Shown piece by piece: positions 43,101 through 51,362 of a stretch of DNA of 64,000 bases. Under the pieces are notes generated by a model. It was not told the origin of the DNA and made no database searches. It was given only the letters and a program-made list of their open reading frames with translations. The translations under genes and the position numbers were made by a program. Positions within the stretch are counted from its first letter, which is position 1; the number at the start of each line of letters is the position of its first letter. The stretch lies in contig JAHDVF020000101.1 in NCBI GenBank assembly GCA_022606425.2, positions 681,001 to 745,000 on the forward strand, read 5' to 3'. The stretch is from Lepidostoma basale. Lineage: Eukaryota; Arthropoda; Insecta; Trichoptera; Lepidostomatidae.

Positions 43101-46045
43101 TAAAAAATAAAAATTGTATACAGTAATTGGGGCCAAACGTCCTGTTGTGTACATGAGATGTTTTCACTTGATATATTGTATACATTTTTTTTATTAGGTA
43201 ATCCATTGTTTTGGCGGAAACACTTTGATATTTTAACATTATTCAGTGTTAAATTAAAAACACTGTTTTAATATCAAAAATTGAGTTTATTTTTATAAAA
43301 TCGTCACGACATCCGTTTTGGTAACTGATGTTACCATTGTCAGGTGTTACAATAAACAGGTGTTACAATAAGTTTATTGTAACACATGACGATGGTAACA
43401 TCGGTTACCGAAACAGCTGTCGCGACGATTTTTTAAAAAATAAACTCAATTTTTGATATTAAAACGGTGTTTTTAATTTGACAGTGAACATTTTTTTTTA
43501 TCATTAAATTGCAGTTATCTGAATAAAAGATAATCAGAAGGAACTAGATCTGGAGAATAGGGTGGTTGCTTGATAACATCCCAATTGAACTCTTTGAGTC
43601 AACTTGTTGAGTCATGATGAAAAACTACCCCTTTTCTGTTTATCAATTCTGGGCTATCCTTTTCAAGGGCGATGTTTAATTTTGTTATTTGTTGACAATG
43701 TCATTCTGCTGTAATAGTCAGATTGCATTTTAGGAGTTCAAAATACACAATACCCTTGCAATCCCACTAAATACAAAGTTGGTAATGGGGCTTGTCCAGG
43801 TATAGCCCAATAACTTTTTCGTGTTACATTATTGTACACAACCCATTTCTTATCTCCTGTCACCAATCCTTAGCCATACTATAGAATACTCCATACGTAG
43901 GTATTCACTAGTTTGCGGAAATATTCTGTAATATATTGTTTCTTATTTTGATTTTGTAATTGTGGTAACACAGGCTGGAGGAGGCCAAGCTGAACCAGCT
44001 GCGGCGCGAGGGCGTGCGCTACACCCGCCTGCCGCTGCGGGACAACGACATCTACTTCCTGCCGCGGAACATCATCCACCAGTTCAGGACCGTCTCCGCC
44101 GTCACCAGCGTCGGTGTGTATACCTCCTGCTTCCACAGCAGTCGCATGTAATATAATCATATCATTGCTGCGATAATGTAATAATACCACTCCCCCTTCA
44201 CCCCGCAGCCTGGCACCTGAGGCTGAAGCAGTACTACCCCGAGTCGGAGAGCTCCCCCAGCGAGGGGGTCCCCGAGGACATCGCCACTCCCCCCGCTGAG
44301 ACGCACACTCGTGAGCTCACTCTTCTGTACTTCTTGTTACAGATAATTGTTTATCTCACCTCTTGTATCTGAAGCCTCGGGAGCTTTTATTTAACCCTTA
44401 TAGTCCGGTTGGCTACAATAGCAGTCCGCATATATTCACGTGTTTAACGTGTAATATCCTGTAAATTTACTACGACGGATCAAAAGTAAAAATGTGTATT
44501 ATATACTATTATGTATTCTCTGTGATTTAGAGTTAAACTTTCATCCTTTTTGTAAAAAAAATTGTATTGCGTGTCCCATACGAATCACGGCTCGCGGCCA
44601 ATCATTATACACACACTTGCATAACCGCTGAGCTACGAGGTGATGGTTTCTCATGCTGTGTCGAGTGTGTGTTTACTTAGGGTGACTCTTATATCGTTAT
44701 TAGTTATCAATGGCGCGATGTTTTGGTTTAATTTATGAACAACATTTTCAATGTAATATATTTTTATTTTCTTAAACTCAAAATGAAACAAAACATGTCT
44801 GATTATTTTTATAAGATAAAAAACTTAAAACATTTGACTTCAAAATACAATTTATTTAATATTTGTATGTATTTTGGGTGAACAGTAATTGAATTGTTTA
44901 CAAGAGTGTTCCGATGTTTCAAATTCTCGCCGGCCTTTAAGGGTTAATTATTAAGTTTTATTTATTTTACGTATATTGAAATATAAATTAAAGTGCCAAA
45001 GAGAACATAATAAAGGAATTTGTTAAAAGAAGTTCTAGTAAAAACCGTGAAGTTGATATTAGCTTGAAAAGTTTTGAAAATCAGCTTCCAGTGGAAGAGG
45101 TGTTTCTATTACAGTTTTCTGTATCTAGACGGTGAATTTACTTTGTCGTAATTTTAATGACTCGATTTCCAAACAGCTTCCCGCAAGAGGTCCAACTCCA
45201 GCTCATCCTCCAAGAAGGACAAGATCGAGATGCGCGCTCTGCCCCTGGAGGCCAAGCCGCACTCCGCCAAGAAAGAGCACCATCCCGACACGCCTCGGAG
45301 GCACTCCACACACCCCAAGGGCCATCGAAGGACCGCATCCTCGGAGAAGAAGACCTCCGATAAGGGCCCGCAAGACGAGAACAAACTAAAGAGACTCATG
45401 ACCTCCGAGGCCATCAAAAGTTTAAATGAGACGGTAATTTTAAAAGAAGAAGAAAAGAGCGTATTGAAGATTCGAAACAGTTCCGAAGTCAAGAAGTCGG
45501 AGTCGCGCACCGCCGATGGGCGGAAATCTAGCGGAGAGTCCGTGAAGAGCTTAGAGGACAGGAAGGGGGGCAGGGCGGACGCCCCTAAGGCTCCGGAGGA
45601 GAGAAAAGATAGCGGCGAGACCGGTGGCCAAAGGAAAAATTCTCGCCAGTCCTCGAAGAACTCGGATGATAAGAAAACTATCAGTAGCGACCTCAAATCT
45701 CCGGAGGATCCAAAACCTGCGGGCGATACCAACAAATGTTTGGAGGAGAGGAAAAGTTGTAATGAGAGCGCTCCCCGAGGCGCAGACGACTCTAAATCCG
45801 TAGTCGAGCAGTCCAAATCTTCCAAGAGCTCCTCCTCGAGCCACTCCTCCGACAGGCACCACTCGGAGTCCTCGCACCGCCGCCATTCCTCGTCCTCCTC
45901 CAAGCACCGCCACCGCTCCTCGCACGAGCGGCACCGCTCCTCGCACGGCTCTTCCTCCCGCCACCGCACCAGCAACGGCCAGCACAAGGAGCGGCCCAAG
46001 GAGCCCCCGAGAAGCCCCAAGAGGGCGGACCGCCCCCCGGATTAA
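31102..46045 (+). CDS. RSBN1: RSBN1/KDM9-family JmjC-like protein
   Basis: A predicted nuclear protein of the RSBN1 / DPY-21 family, whose characterised member DPY-21 removes a methyl group from H4K20me2. By my splice model there are ten coding exons: 31102-31504, 36401-37150, 37838-38009, 38695-38812, 38897-39226, 39312-39448, 41577-41870, 43974-44113, 44209-44310 and 45177-46045. All introns are GT-AG with phases that keep one 1,104-codon frame. Residues ~1-135 are Ser-rich with basic runs (GKRRRVNHD). Exon 2 has basic KRKRE and repeated EIKI units. The conserved core is in exons 3-9: [34 protein letters not shown] and the [15 protein letters not shown] region. HxD at ~667-669 is a candidate iron ligand pair (inference). 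The tail is Ser/His/Lys-rich. The start is in good context (CAACATGG). The donor after exon 3 (GTTCGT) is weak. Exon 2 is the least certain part. Confidence 0.88.
31505..32534. other. RSBN1 intron 1, proximal part
   Basis: No recognised repeat. Reading through the donor at 31505 keeps an open frame to 31734 ([20 protein letters not shown]), so a short intron-retained form is possible but unsupported. Confidence 0.4.
32535..33090 (+). mobile_element. LINE A 3' end, split by P3 foldback
   Basis: The family A frame around [19 protein letters not shown] continues to [12 protein letters not shown], is broken at 32684 by a P3 element, and resumes at 32912 with the [22 protein letters not shown] part. 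It ends in a decayed tail near 33085. Confidence 0.75.
32684..32911. mobile_element. P3 foldback with 7-bp TSD
   Basis: The 228-bp palindromic unit is flanked by ATGACCA on both sides (32677-32683, 32912-32918) and sits inside a LINE A copy, so it is mobile. The arms hold GCCTTAGAAGGGC, CGAAACATGTCATTCCC and TTTTATTATATTTTATGGGA. The ends are ATTAATACGAATGAAAACG and TTACATCATTGTTCAAGAAA. Other copies or pieces: 19430, 30515, 34845, 35640, 41925, 42160, 47590 and 48130. Confidence 0.8.
33127..34330 (-). mobile_element. LINE A, best copy (RT core to tail)
   Basis: Reverse-strand order: [20 protein letters not shown] and [20 protein letters not shown] (RT block with the first catalytic Asp, about 34250), a deletion, then [20 protein letters not shown] (YADD at 33959-33948), [40 protein letters not shown] residues, [54 protein letters not shown], a Cys/Arg stretch, SAYPFGETV and a (GTTA)n tail. 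The simple-repeat tail and the layout after the RT fit the RTE group (clade tentative). The endonuclease is absent in every copy here. Confidence 0.85.
34470..34605 (+). mobile_element. LINE A 3' relic
   Basis: The last ~35 codons ([16 protein letters not shown] in shifted frame) and CCCCTCTGGAGAAACGACGT. No clear tail. Confidence 0.6.
34606..35040. other. Intron 1 sequence, P3 scrap
   Basis: Largely unassigned. 34845-34935 matches one half of P3 (GATATAAAACTCCATATTGA, AAATGGGAGTGTCATGTTCT). Confidence 0.45.
35041..35240 (-). mobile_element. LINE A 3' end
   Basis: Reverse-strand C-terminus ([49 protein letters not shown]) with a clean (GTTA)n tail at its left edge. Only ~62 family codons are kept. 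Confidence 0.85.
35241..35639. other. Unassigned intron 1 sequence
   Basis: Nothing recognisable is seen. A modestly GC-rich patch lies at 35490-35590. Confidence 0.4.
35640..35965. mobile_element. P3 foldback carrying a small inserted element
   Basis: The P3 arms run from TAATACGAATGAAAACATGA to GGAGTTTTACATTAGTG. Inside the right arm, 35823-35902 is extra relative to other copies. It has its own inverted ends (ATTGGGTTGAT at the left, TTAACCCAAT at the right), so it is probably a mariner-type MITE. Confidence 0.65.
36010..36250 (+). mobile_element. SINE1 copy
   Basis: The B box GGTTCGATTCC is perfect (36038-36048). The body AATAAAATGGCGATAGACTA, CCTATTACATGTCATTAGAA and a 3' part TGTAAAGAGCTATTCAACAA follow, with an AATAAT-type tail. 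The A-box half is diverged. Confidence 0.75.
37400..37735 (-). mobile_element. LINE C 3' end in RSBN1 intron 2
   Basis: The reverse strand has [40 protein letters not shown] and ALCTTEV, then a GAAGAGGAAGAG tail. A second, shifted frame matches a DNA-binding-like LINE fragment ([20 protein letters not shown]). Confidence 0.75.
38010..38694. other. RSBN1 intron 3
   Basis: Contains repeat V (38112-38190, shared with 25395-25470) and a local direct duplication of TTACATTAACTA..AACGTATCAACT (38182-38250). Nothing else is recognised. Confidence 0.45.
39505..39862 (+). mobile_element. LINE A 3' end in RSBN1 intron 6
   Basis: An intact 117-codon frame reads [54 protein letters not shown] and SAYPFGETA. 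The (GTTA)n tail ends about 39862. It is one of the least decayed copies and lies in the sense direction of the host gene. Confidence 0.9.
39880..41140 (+). mobile_element. LINE M (CR1/I-like) 3' end, split by LINE B
   Basis: Forward frames decode YLGIIFDN early, then [60 protein letters not shown] and [10 protein letters not shown] (to 40407). After removing the LINE B insert (40408-40897 plus one duplicate) it continues [15 protein letters not shown] in frame. Confidence 0.75.
40408..40897 (+). mobile_element. LINE B 3' end with 11-bp TSD
   Basis: A 126-codon frame (40500-40880) holds [55 protein letters not shown] and FVQEWTGIG. The purine-rich tail GAAGAAGGAGAAGAAG follows. AATAGCTTGCC flanks the copy (40397-40407, 40898-40908). 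Confidence 0.9.
41155..41500 (-). mobile_element. LINE C 3' end in RSBN1 intron 6
   Basis: The intact reverse-strand 93-codon frame (41458-41177) reads [60 protein letters not shown] and EALCTTEV, followed by a (GAA)n tail. Nearly the same frame is at 53370-53695. Confidence 0.85.
41925..42250. repeat. P3 fragments in RSBN1 intron 7
   Basis: Two pieces, 41925-42025 (AAATAATTAATATGAATGAG, GGGATGACATGTTTCACCTT) and 42160-42250 (GAAAACAGATGTTTTCATTT), belong to P3. They are separated by unassigned sequence. Confidence 0.5.
42252..42480 (+). mobile_element. SINE1 copy
   Basis: A diverged B box, GGTTTGATTTCC (42307), is followed by GGCAGTGTGATTGTCACACT, AGAATGGCGATAGATTAGCT, CCTATCACATGTCACGAGAA and GTAAAGAGCGATTCAACAAA, then an (AATA)n-type tail. 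Confidence 0.75.
42728..42800. repeat. Mariner-type terminal repeat, isolated
   Basis: ATTGGGTTGATGCAAATGTT resembles the ends of the small insert at 35823-35902. It may be the far end of the mariner relic at 43520-43870, later filled with SINE1 and a foldback. 42481-42727 is unassigned. Confidence 0.4.
42921..43112 (+). mobile_element. SINE1, best copy
   Basis: A pol III A box, TGGCAGAGTAGT (42933-42944), and a perfect B box, GGTTCGATTCC (42976-42986), stand about 31 bp apart as in tRNA genes. The family body follows (AATAAAATGGCGATAGATTG, CACGAGAACCAATATAATAG). This marks SINE1 as tRNA-derived. At least five copies lie in the window. Confidence 0.85.
43256..43473. repeat. Foldback with hairpin-CGAAAC arms (P1 type)
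   Basis: The arms from CACTGTTTTAATATCAAAAA to the matching right end flank a duplicated CAGGTGTTACAATAA centre. The right arm has GATGGTAACATCGGTTACCG then AAACAGCTGTCGCGACG. Compared with 8708-8875 both sides of the stem changed together (GCCAAC/GTTGGC to GGTAAC/GTTACC). Confidence 0.8.
43520..43870 (-). mobile_element. Mariner transposase relic in RSBN1 intron 7
   Basis: The reverse strand reads [20 protein letters not shown] and [19 protein letters not shown], then broken frames with KRGSF, QQVDSK and ATTLFSRS in place of the HPPYSPD region. The GD.KWV.YDN..RK..W..PG..P order is that of mariner transposases, starting near the first catalytic Asp. Many stops, so it is dead. Confidence 0.7.
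44395..44943. mobile_element. piggyBac-like MITE in RSBN1 intron 9
   Basis: The ends CCCTTATAGTCCGG and (inverted) CCCTTAAAGGCCGG are flanked by TTAA on both sides (44391-44394, 44944-44947). The 549-bp element has no coding capacity. Confidence 0.75.
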
Positions 46046-46559
46046 CCCCAGACGAGCCAAGCTTGTTACAGACTGTGATTAGAATGTTCTTACCTGTGTT
46101 AACTAATTACTACAAATGTCTATCTCTAGTGTCCCCGCATCCTCCAAACATTCACAGGTCGGGATGTCATTTTTGTACTGTAATTTCTTTTGCAAAGAAT
46201 TATTTTTGATATCCAAGATTACATGCGGTAATTGTCAATCAGCTCATATTTGACCAAAATGTCATACGGGCTAGAGGGTTTTGGATGCTACTCGTAGGTG
46301 ACTATAGAGGACTTGAACACAGTTCAATCAAGAATCCTTTCATTTGAATTAATGTAATGTGTCCTCTCTCGGTGTTGGTGAGAAGGCTGATGCTCTTAAA
46401 GTCTAACGGAGACGGTGCCGTTATCTTTTCTGCCCTCAAAAATGTCAAAACCTGTGTCTTGTGCTTTCAACTCTTTGTCTGCCGCTCGCTACTGGTACTC
46501 TTGAAGCTAATTTTATACAAAAATATCGCCTTGTATAGATTATCTTCATCATCCCAATA
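46046..46559 (+). other. RSBN1 3' UTR and flank
   Basis: Non-coding, not repetitive, moderately GC-balanced, so it probably belongs to the 3' UTR. The first AATAAA I see downstream is at 47561-47566 (GTACAATAAAACCC), so the UTR could extend across 46560-47245. Confidence 0.45.
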
Positions 46560-47245
46560 CTGCCGCACTTAAGATAAACGCATTGACTAGGGTTTGACGC
46601 TTTTCGAGAAAAACGCGTTTAAAGTTTTTATTTTGCTTGTATCTCAGGAACTAGATAAGATACCAACATGAAAGTTGTACCAAAACAAAGAGAAAAGGGT
46701 TAAGAATACTAAAAAATACAAACATATAAAAATTCAATATAGTGTACTTATAATTTTTAAAAAGTACTTATCGCTAGCAGCCTCTAATACTTTTAGGCCA
46801 TAATAACTAGTCATAAACGCATCAACTACCCTACTTGATGCATTTATGCTTAGTAAATCAATTTAAATGCATTTTATATAGTAAGCTTATACCTCAATTC
46901 TTCAACAATACATATGATAAGTGCAACTACATCACATAATGCATTTATGTTTAGGAAAATAGCTATTTGAATACAAATATTGTAAAATTAGTGCGATTCC
47001 TCAAACATAGTGCATTTATGACTAAGAAGCTATTGAATGGTAGAAAACAAGTCTGTACTAACTACAGCTAGTGCATTCTTGATAAGTAAAACTGCATTCC
47101 AAGTCTTAGTTAATGCGTTTATGAAAACTGAAAATGAAGAAATCATGAAATGTCACTTTGAGAAAGTTGTAGATCTTGTTTTCCTGATACCAGATAATGT
47201 AATAACTCAATTTTGACAAAAAACCTTAGTTGATGCATTTATGGT
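46560..47245 (+). repeat. Region of recurring GCATTTATG-like motif
   Basis: At least eight degenerate copies of GCATTTATG, often followed by (N)TTAG/TAAG, occur near 46577, 46816, 46838, 46866, 46939, 47008, 47073, 47115 and 47232. The spacing is irregular and the rest between copies is not repeated, so this is not a simple tandem array. Function unknown. Confidence 0.5.
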
Positions 47246-47589
47246 AAGCGCGGCAGAATACACCATGGTACACCATGGTAAGGAAGAGCAGCAAATGGCA
47301 TTGTTATGACTTGAGCGAGCCTATATCAAGACAGTTCAGTCTGCAGAATACCACTCCCGGCACTGACAAGAATGACTATTGAATGAAGTGGAATATTTAA
47401 TATCAACTGAGGTCAATTATTTATGACACTAACTAATGAAGTGGCTGTCTCTGTATTATCCGTGGTCAGGACAATGTTGTCCTTTGTTCCATCGGCTGTG
47501 CGGTTGCTACGTTTTAATTGTTTGAAGAGTTAAAAGCCTGCAAATATAGTTTAAGTACAATAAAACCCAGTTATTAATTGTTTCTCAAA

Positions 47590-47800
47590 CAATGAAATTA
47601 AAACTCCGTATTTAATAACTAATATGACAGAAGACTTCTGGTTTTTTAGAAGTTTTGTTATATTTTATGGGAAAGACGTGTTTCGCTTTGCGTTATCAAA
47701 TGTATCGAGAATTAAGGTAAACTATTCTATAAAAACTATAAAAAGTCGATATGAATGAAAACGTCCGTCTTCTTGGAGTTTTATTATATTTTATCAGTTT
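47590..47800. repeat. P3 fragments
   Basis: Two partial P3 copies (TTTTAGAAGTTTTGTTATAT, TTTTATGGGAAAGACGTG at 47640-47700; GAATGAAAACGTCCGTCTTC at 47751-47790). Both lack the complementary arm. Confidence 0.5.
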
Positions 47801-47879
47801 AAAATGTCTAAAGTGAATGACTTCATATGAGAATTTAAAATATGTATTTTTTTCATGAAAAATTCATTTAAAATTTTGC

Positions 47880-47995
47880 GGGAGATGCCTATTGGTGGCG
47901 ATGAGGTTCGCAACCCATCACACCGCGTCTCTCGCGGGGGCGAAAATAGAAGGATGGAGTGCCGTATCGGTTAAAGTGTGGCAGTCCATGGTTAG
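47880..47995 (+). mobile_element. SINE2, 5'-truncated
   Basis: Starts at GCGGGAGATGCCTATTGGTG and keeps GAGGTTCGCAACCCATCACA and the GAAGGATGGAGTGCCG segment. It is joined to GTCCATGGTTAGTTAGC, so most of the LINE A-like part is deleted but the tail remains. Confidence 0.75.
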
Positions 47996-47999
47996 TTAG

Positions 48000-48726
48000 C
48001 TAGATAGTATAAAAAGTTGAATCTTACTTTCATGTTTTAACACACACAATCGCCTTCTTCTGCTCCTTTAATTTGGGTATATAAACTGCTGCGTGTTTGA
48101 TTCTCGCTACATTTGATGCCATAGCAAAGCAAAAATGTTGCTCCCATAAAATATAATATACATAATTTTTATAAAATAGACATTTTCATTAGTATTAAAT
48201 ACAAATTACAGTGATTTTTTAAAAGATTTTTATCAGATATTATTTATTTATTTTCTTAACTAAAAATATTGTAGGAAAATTACATTTTTGGCAATCCTCA
48301 GAATTTTAGATGGAGCAGTGTGGGGTTGTATTTGTTGAATGTGTATATTATTTAATATCAGATACACGCGGAGTCCTCTCTCCCCGCCGCTGTGTGACTG
48401 CGTGAGAGCAAAGAGTATTTTATTTCCCATAGCACAATTGGAACGCCCTGTACATAGGATGTAAATATTGTAAATAGATAGAGATCTGTAAATACATTTA
48501 GAATAGGGAGGACGGGGGTGGACCCGCGCCGGAGACACTTGTATTTTATATTTTGACATTGCAAATTGACACAAAATATATTTCCAACGTATAAACCCCT
48601 CGGGGCGGACGGGGTGATGTTTGAAACATCCAACACGAGCCACCCGGGGTTAATTTTATAAATATTTTGGTTTTTTCTTCTGATAAAATATTTGCAGTAT
48701 CGAGATATTTATATCCTAAACAAATA
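48000..48726. other. Unassigned sequence
   Basis: AT-rich, with a GC-richer patch at 48350-48650 (CCTCGGGGCGGACGGGGTGA). A reverse frame (48643-48260) has no recognisable motif. A P3 scrap lies near 48140-48190. It could be part of a long RSBN1 3' UTR. Confidence 0.35.
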
Positions 48727-48840
48727 TTAAGGTAGTAGTCTGGTAACTTAAGACGATATTCATGTCTTTTTTGGAGGACGTTTTTTTGTAGGAAAATAAA
48801 AATGAATCGTTTTGGAAATTTAGGATGTTTTTATTTATAT

Positions 48841-49295
48841 TTACAAAAAATTAAAAAAAAAAAATTTAATAGTTTATTATTATTATTAATCGAAGTTGGC
48901 ATCTCGAAAAAAAAGCGCGTGGGTGGCCCGGGTGATTTTGGCTCTTGATGTTATCTTAAATCAAAAATTCTTAATCTAAAGACATGTCATTCTGGTCGGA
49001 ACTACAGAAGTTCAATTTCATGGATAAATAACAAAATGGCGGACTTTGAAAAAAAAAGTCAGCAAAGTAGGGGTTGTAAAATAAAAAGTTAGGGGTGAAA
49101 AAATGTCTCGGTAGTTCCGACGAGAATGACATGTCTTTAGATTAAGAATTTTCAAGAATTTTTGATTTCAGATAACATCAAGAGCCAAAATCACTCGGGC
49201 CACCCACACGCTTTTTTTTCGAGGTGCCAACTTCGATTAATAATAATAATAATAATAAACTATGAAATTAAAAAAAAAAAGTTTTTTGTATCTTT
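48841..49295. repeat. Nested palindrome, ~170-bp arms
   Basis: The left arm includes ATCGAAGTTGGCATCTCGAA, GGTGATTTTGGCTCTTGATG and AAAGACATGTCATTCT. The right arm is its complement from about 49110 to 49260. A ~100-bp spacer separates them. It interrupts the TTTATTTAxATATCGCACC sequence that is intact in the other arm of the host element. Confidence 0.75.
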
Positions 49296-49890
49296 AATAT
49301 CGCACCGTGAGTGTAAAACCGAAACAAGTGCAAATATACAGTTTGGAGATATGGGAGTTTAAAGACTTCATATTGCTTGGAAAAACTGTTTTTTTTTTAA
49401 TAAACCAATGATTTTCAGTTTAAAGTAATATACCTATAAACTGTTAGTTAGTTCTGATTTTGAAATTTGGTTTGGTTCATAATATGGTGCTCCCGTAAAT
49501 TGAAAATATTTCGTGTATAAGTGAATTGTTTTAGTCAATTTGATTGTTGTCGCACTTTATGATAGTTATATGTGACACAAAATACGTTTTCACTGTTTCG
49601 ATGTTAAAATTATACAAGTTTTTTCGTTTATAAAAAGAATTTTGACAGGTGTAAAAATACATTTTTCATTTGTTCCAATGACAATTTGAATAAATTCTTC
49701 AATAATATTTTAAAGTTTTTGCTGGTGTACGATTATTTTAAGTGCCTAATTACAGTTTATTAAAAATACAGTGGATAACGTGGAAACGAAATTAAATGTC
49801 CGGATCGTCCAGCTGACGACAAGTGCACCATCTAAAAGAACATTTTGTGTTAAATTATTGTTCTTTGTTATTTTATTTTATATCATTGTA

Positions 49891-50098
49891 TTTTAGATTT
49901 ATTATGTAGACGTTGAATGATCAAAGTGTGCGCGGGAGATGCCTATTGGTGGCGATGAGGTTCGCAACCCATCACACCGCGTCTCTCGCGAGGGCGAAAA
50001 GAGAAGGATGGAGTGCCGCATCGATTAAAGTGTGGCAGTCCATTCTTTCTGCCTACCCTTTCGGGGAGACGGCGTGATGGTTAGTTAGTTAGTTAGTT
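49891..50098 (+). mobile_element. SINE2, full length
   Basis: Begins TTTTAGATTTATTATGTAGA, has GTGTGCGCGGGAGATGCC, GGTGGCGATGAGGTTCGCAA and GAAGGATGGAGTGCCGCATC, then the LINE A-like GTGGCAGTCCATTCTTTCTG..GGGGAGACGGCGTGATGG and a clean (GTTA)5 tail. The clearest copy of the family. Confidence 0.85.
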
Positions 50099-50341
50099 AC
50101 CTATAAACTGAAAATCATTGGTTTATTTAAAAAAAAAACAGTTTTTCCAAGCAATATGAAGTCTTTAAACTCCCATATCTCCAAACTGTATATTTGCACT
50201 TGTTTCAGTTTTACACTCACGGTGCGATATGTAAATAAAAACATCCTAAATTTCCAAAACGATTCAATTTTATTTTCCTACAAGAAATGTCCTCCAAAAA
50301 AGACATGAAAATCGGCTTAAGTTACCAGACTACTACCTTAA

Positions 50342-50976
50342 TTCAGATCTGAAAGGGTTGGATTACGAATATTAAGATTTTGGACGCAATTTTTACTAAT
50401 TTTAATTATCTGACGAATGCGTGTTTTATATTTGTGTGGAAATATATGTATTAATTATAATATAAGTTCACTTCTTGTATTCTATCGTTGGATTAGGTTT
50501 GTGTTTAATTGCCACTCGGAACGTGATGTAGAATCGATCCGTTTGGGGAGCGCCACTTACTGCGGAATACAGATGCAAGCTCCTCTGCTATATGAAATAG
50601 TGGTTCACCGTATTACATTTGTCCAAATTTTTATTTATTATTAAATTGCCACAACATTTGAAGTGTTGCTTGGTGCCGGCTATCTTCGGCTTGCATTTAA
50701 AATAAAATAAACCGTAAAGAAATATACGATCCTACTAACATATTTGTTACAGGTTCTTTTTTATTATTAAAAAGTTTCTACAAATAATATTGCTCTAAAT
50801 ATTCCTAATTCCCCAACTAAATTGCGACAGTTTTCATTGATACTATTTTACACTTATTACGACTAACTTCATTTGTGTCTTGTTTCATGACACGTTAAGT
50901 TGGCATGCGTAAAATGTCCGGTCATTATTTATCATTGATGGCTAACTCCTAAACGCGCCAAAAGAAGTATGAACGT
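50342..50976. other. Unassigned sequence
   Basis: AT-rich, nothing recognisable. A 75-codon forward frame at 50417 has no motif or support. Confidence 0.4.
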
Positions 50977-51362
50977 ATAGGTTGTTTCTTTTAGAGGTTT
51001 GGTTTTTAAACTGGCAACATTGTTTCTACAGACTGTCAATTTGACAGTTGATTTGTAATCGGAACGTTTTGCCATTTCACCCAGTTGCTCAATAAAGGTG
51101 TCGAAAATTGTACTTCACGATTGCGCTTCATTCGAACTAGCCGTGGCGCTCATATGCCCGAAATTATATTTAATTTTGAATTTGTTTACCTCTTAAAAAA
51201 ACATAATTTACATAACAATGTGTATATGTGTATAATTATCGTGCAACTGGGTGAAATGGCAAAACGTACTGACTACAAATCAACTGTCAACTGTCAAATT
51301 GACAGTCTGTAGAAACAATGTTGCTAGTTTAAAAACCAAACCTCTAAAAAAAACAACCTATT
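50977..51362. mobile_element. Tc1-like MITE, ~105-bp inverted ends
   Basis: The ends ATAGGTTGTTTCTTTTAGAG and the inverted counterpart AAACAACCTAT (51352-51362) belong to inverted repeats extending to about 51083 and from 51248. They share CTGTCAATTTGACAGTTGAT and GTTTTGCCATTTCACCC. TA lies at both borders. The internal sequence (TTCATTCGAACTAGCCGTGG) matches the Tc1-like copy at 63180-63615, so this is its internally deleted derivative. Confidence 0.8.

Larger units (their letters stand above)
48727..50341. mobile_element. TTAA-flanked palindromic element, 1.6 kb
   Basis: The ends TTAAGGTAGTAGTCTGGTAA (48727) and its complement ending at 50341 begin long inverted arms. The right arm is 50100-50337. 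The left arm is 48731-48840 plus 49296-49440, because another palindrome (48841-49295) sits inside it. TTAA at both ends fits a piggyBac-type target site. The ~650-bp centre (49440-50098) is unmatched except for a SINE2. Confidence 0.7.

Noticed and set aside
36010..43112. tRNA genes at the GGTTCGATTCC boxes
   Set aside because: The boxes lie in SINE1 copies with a shared non-tRNA body. No cloverleaf closes.
45154..46020. A 288-codon reverse-strand frame opposite RSBN1 exon 10
   Set aside because: It is the antisense of a Ser/Lys/Glu-rich coding exon. The composition is mirrored and no motif or splice context supports it.
48260..48643. A 127-codon reverse-strand frame as a gene
   Set aside because: No recognisable motif, and it lies in likely RSBN1 3' flank. 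The frame could be chance in a GC-richer patch.
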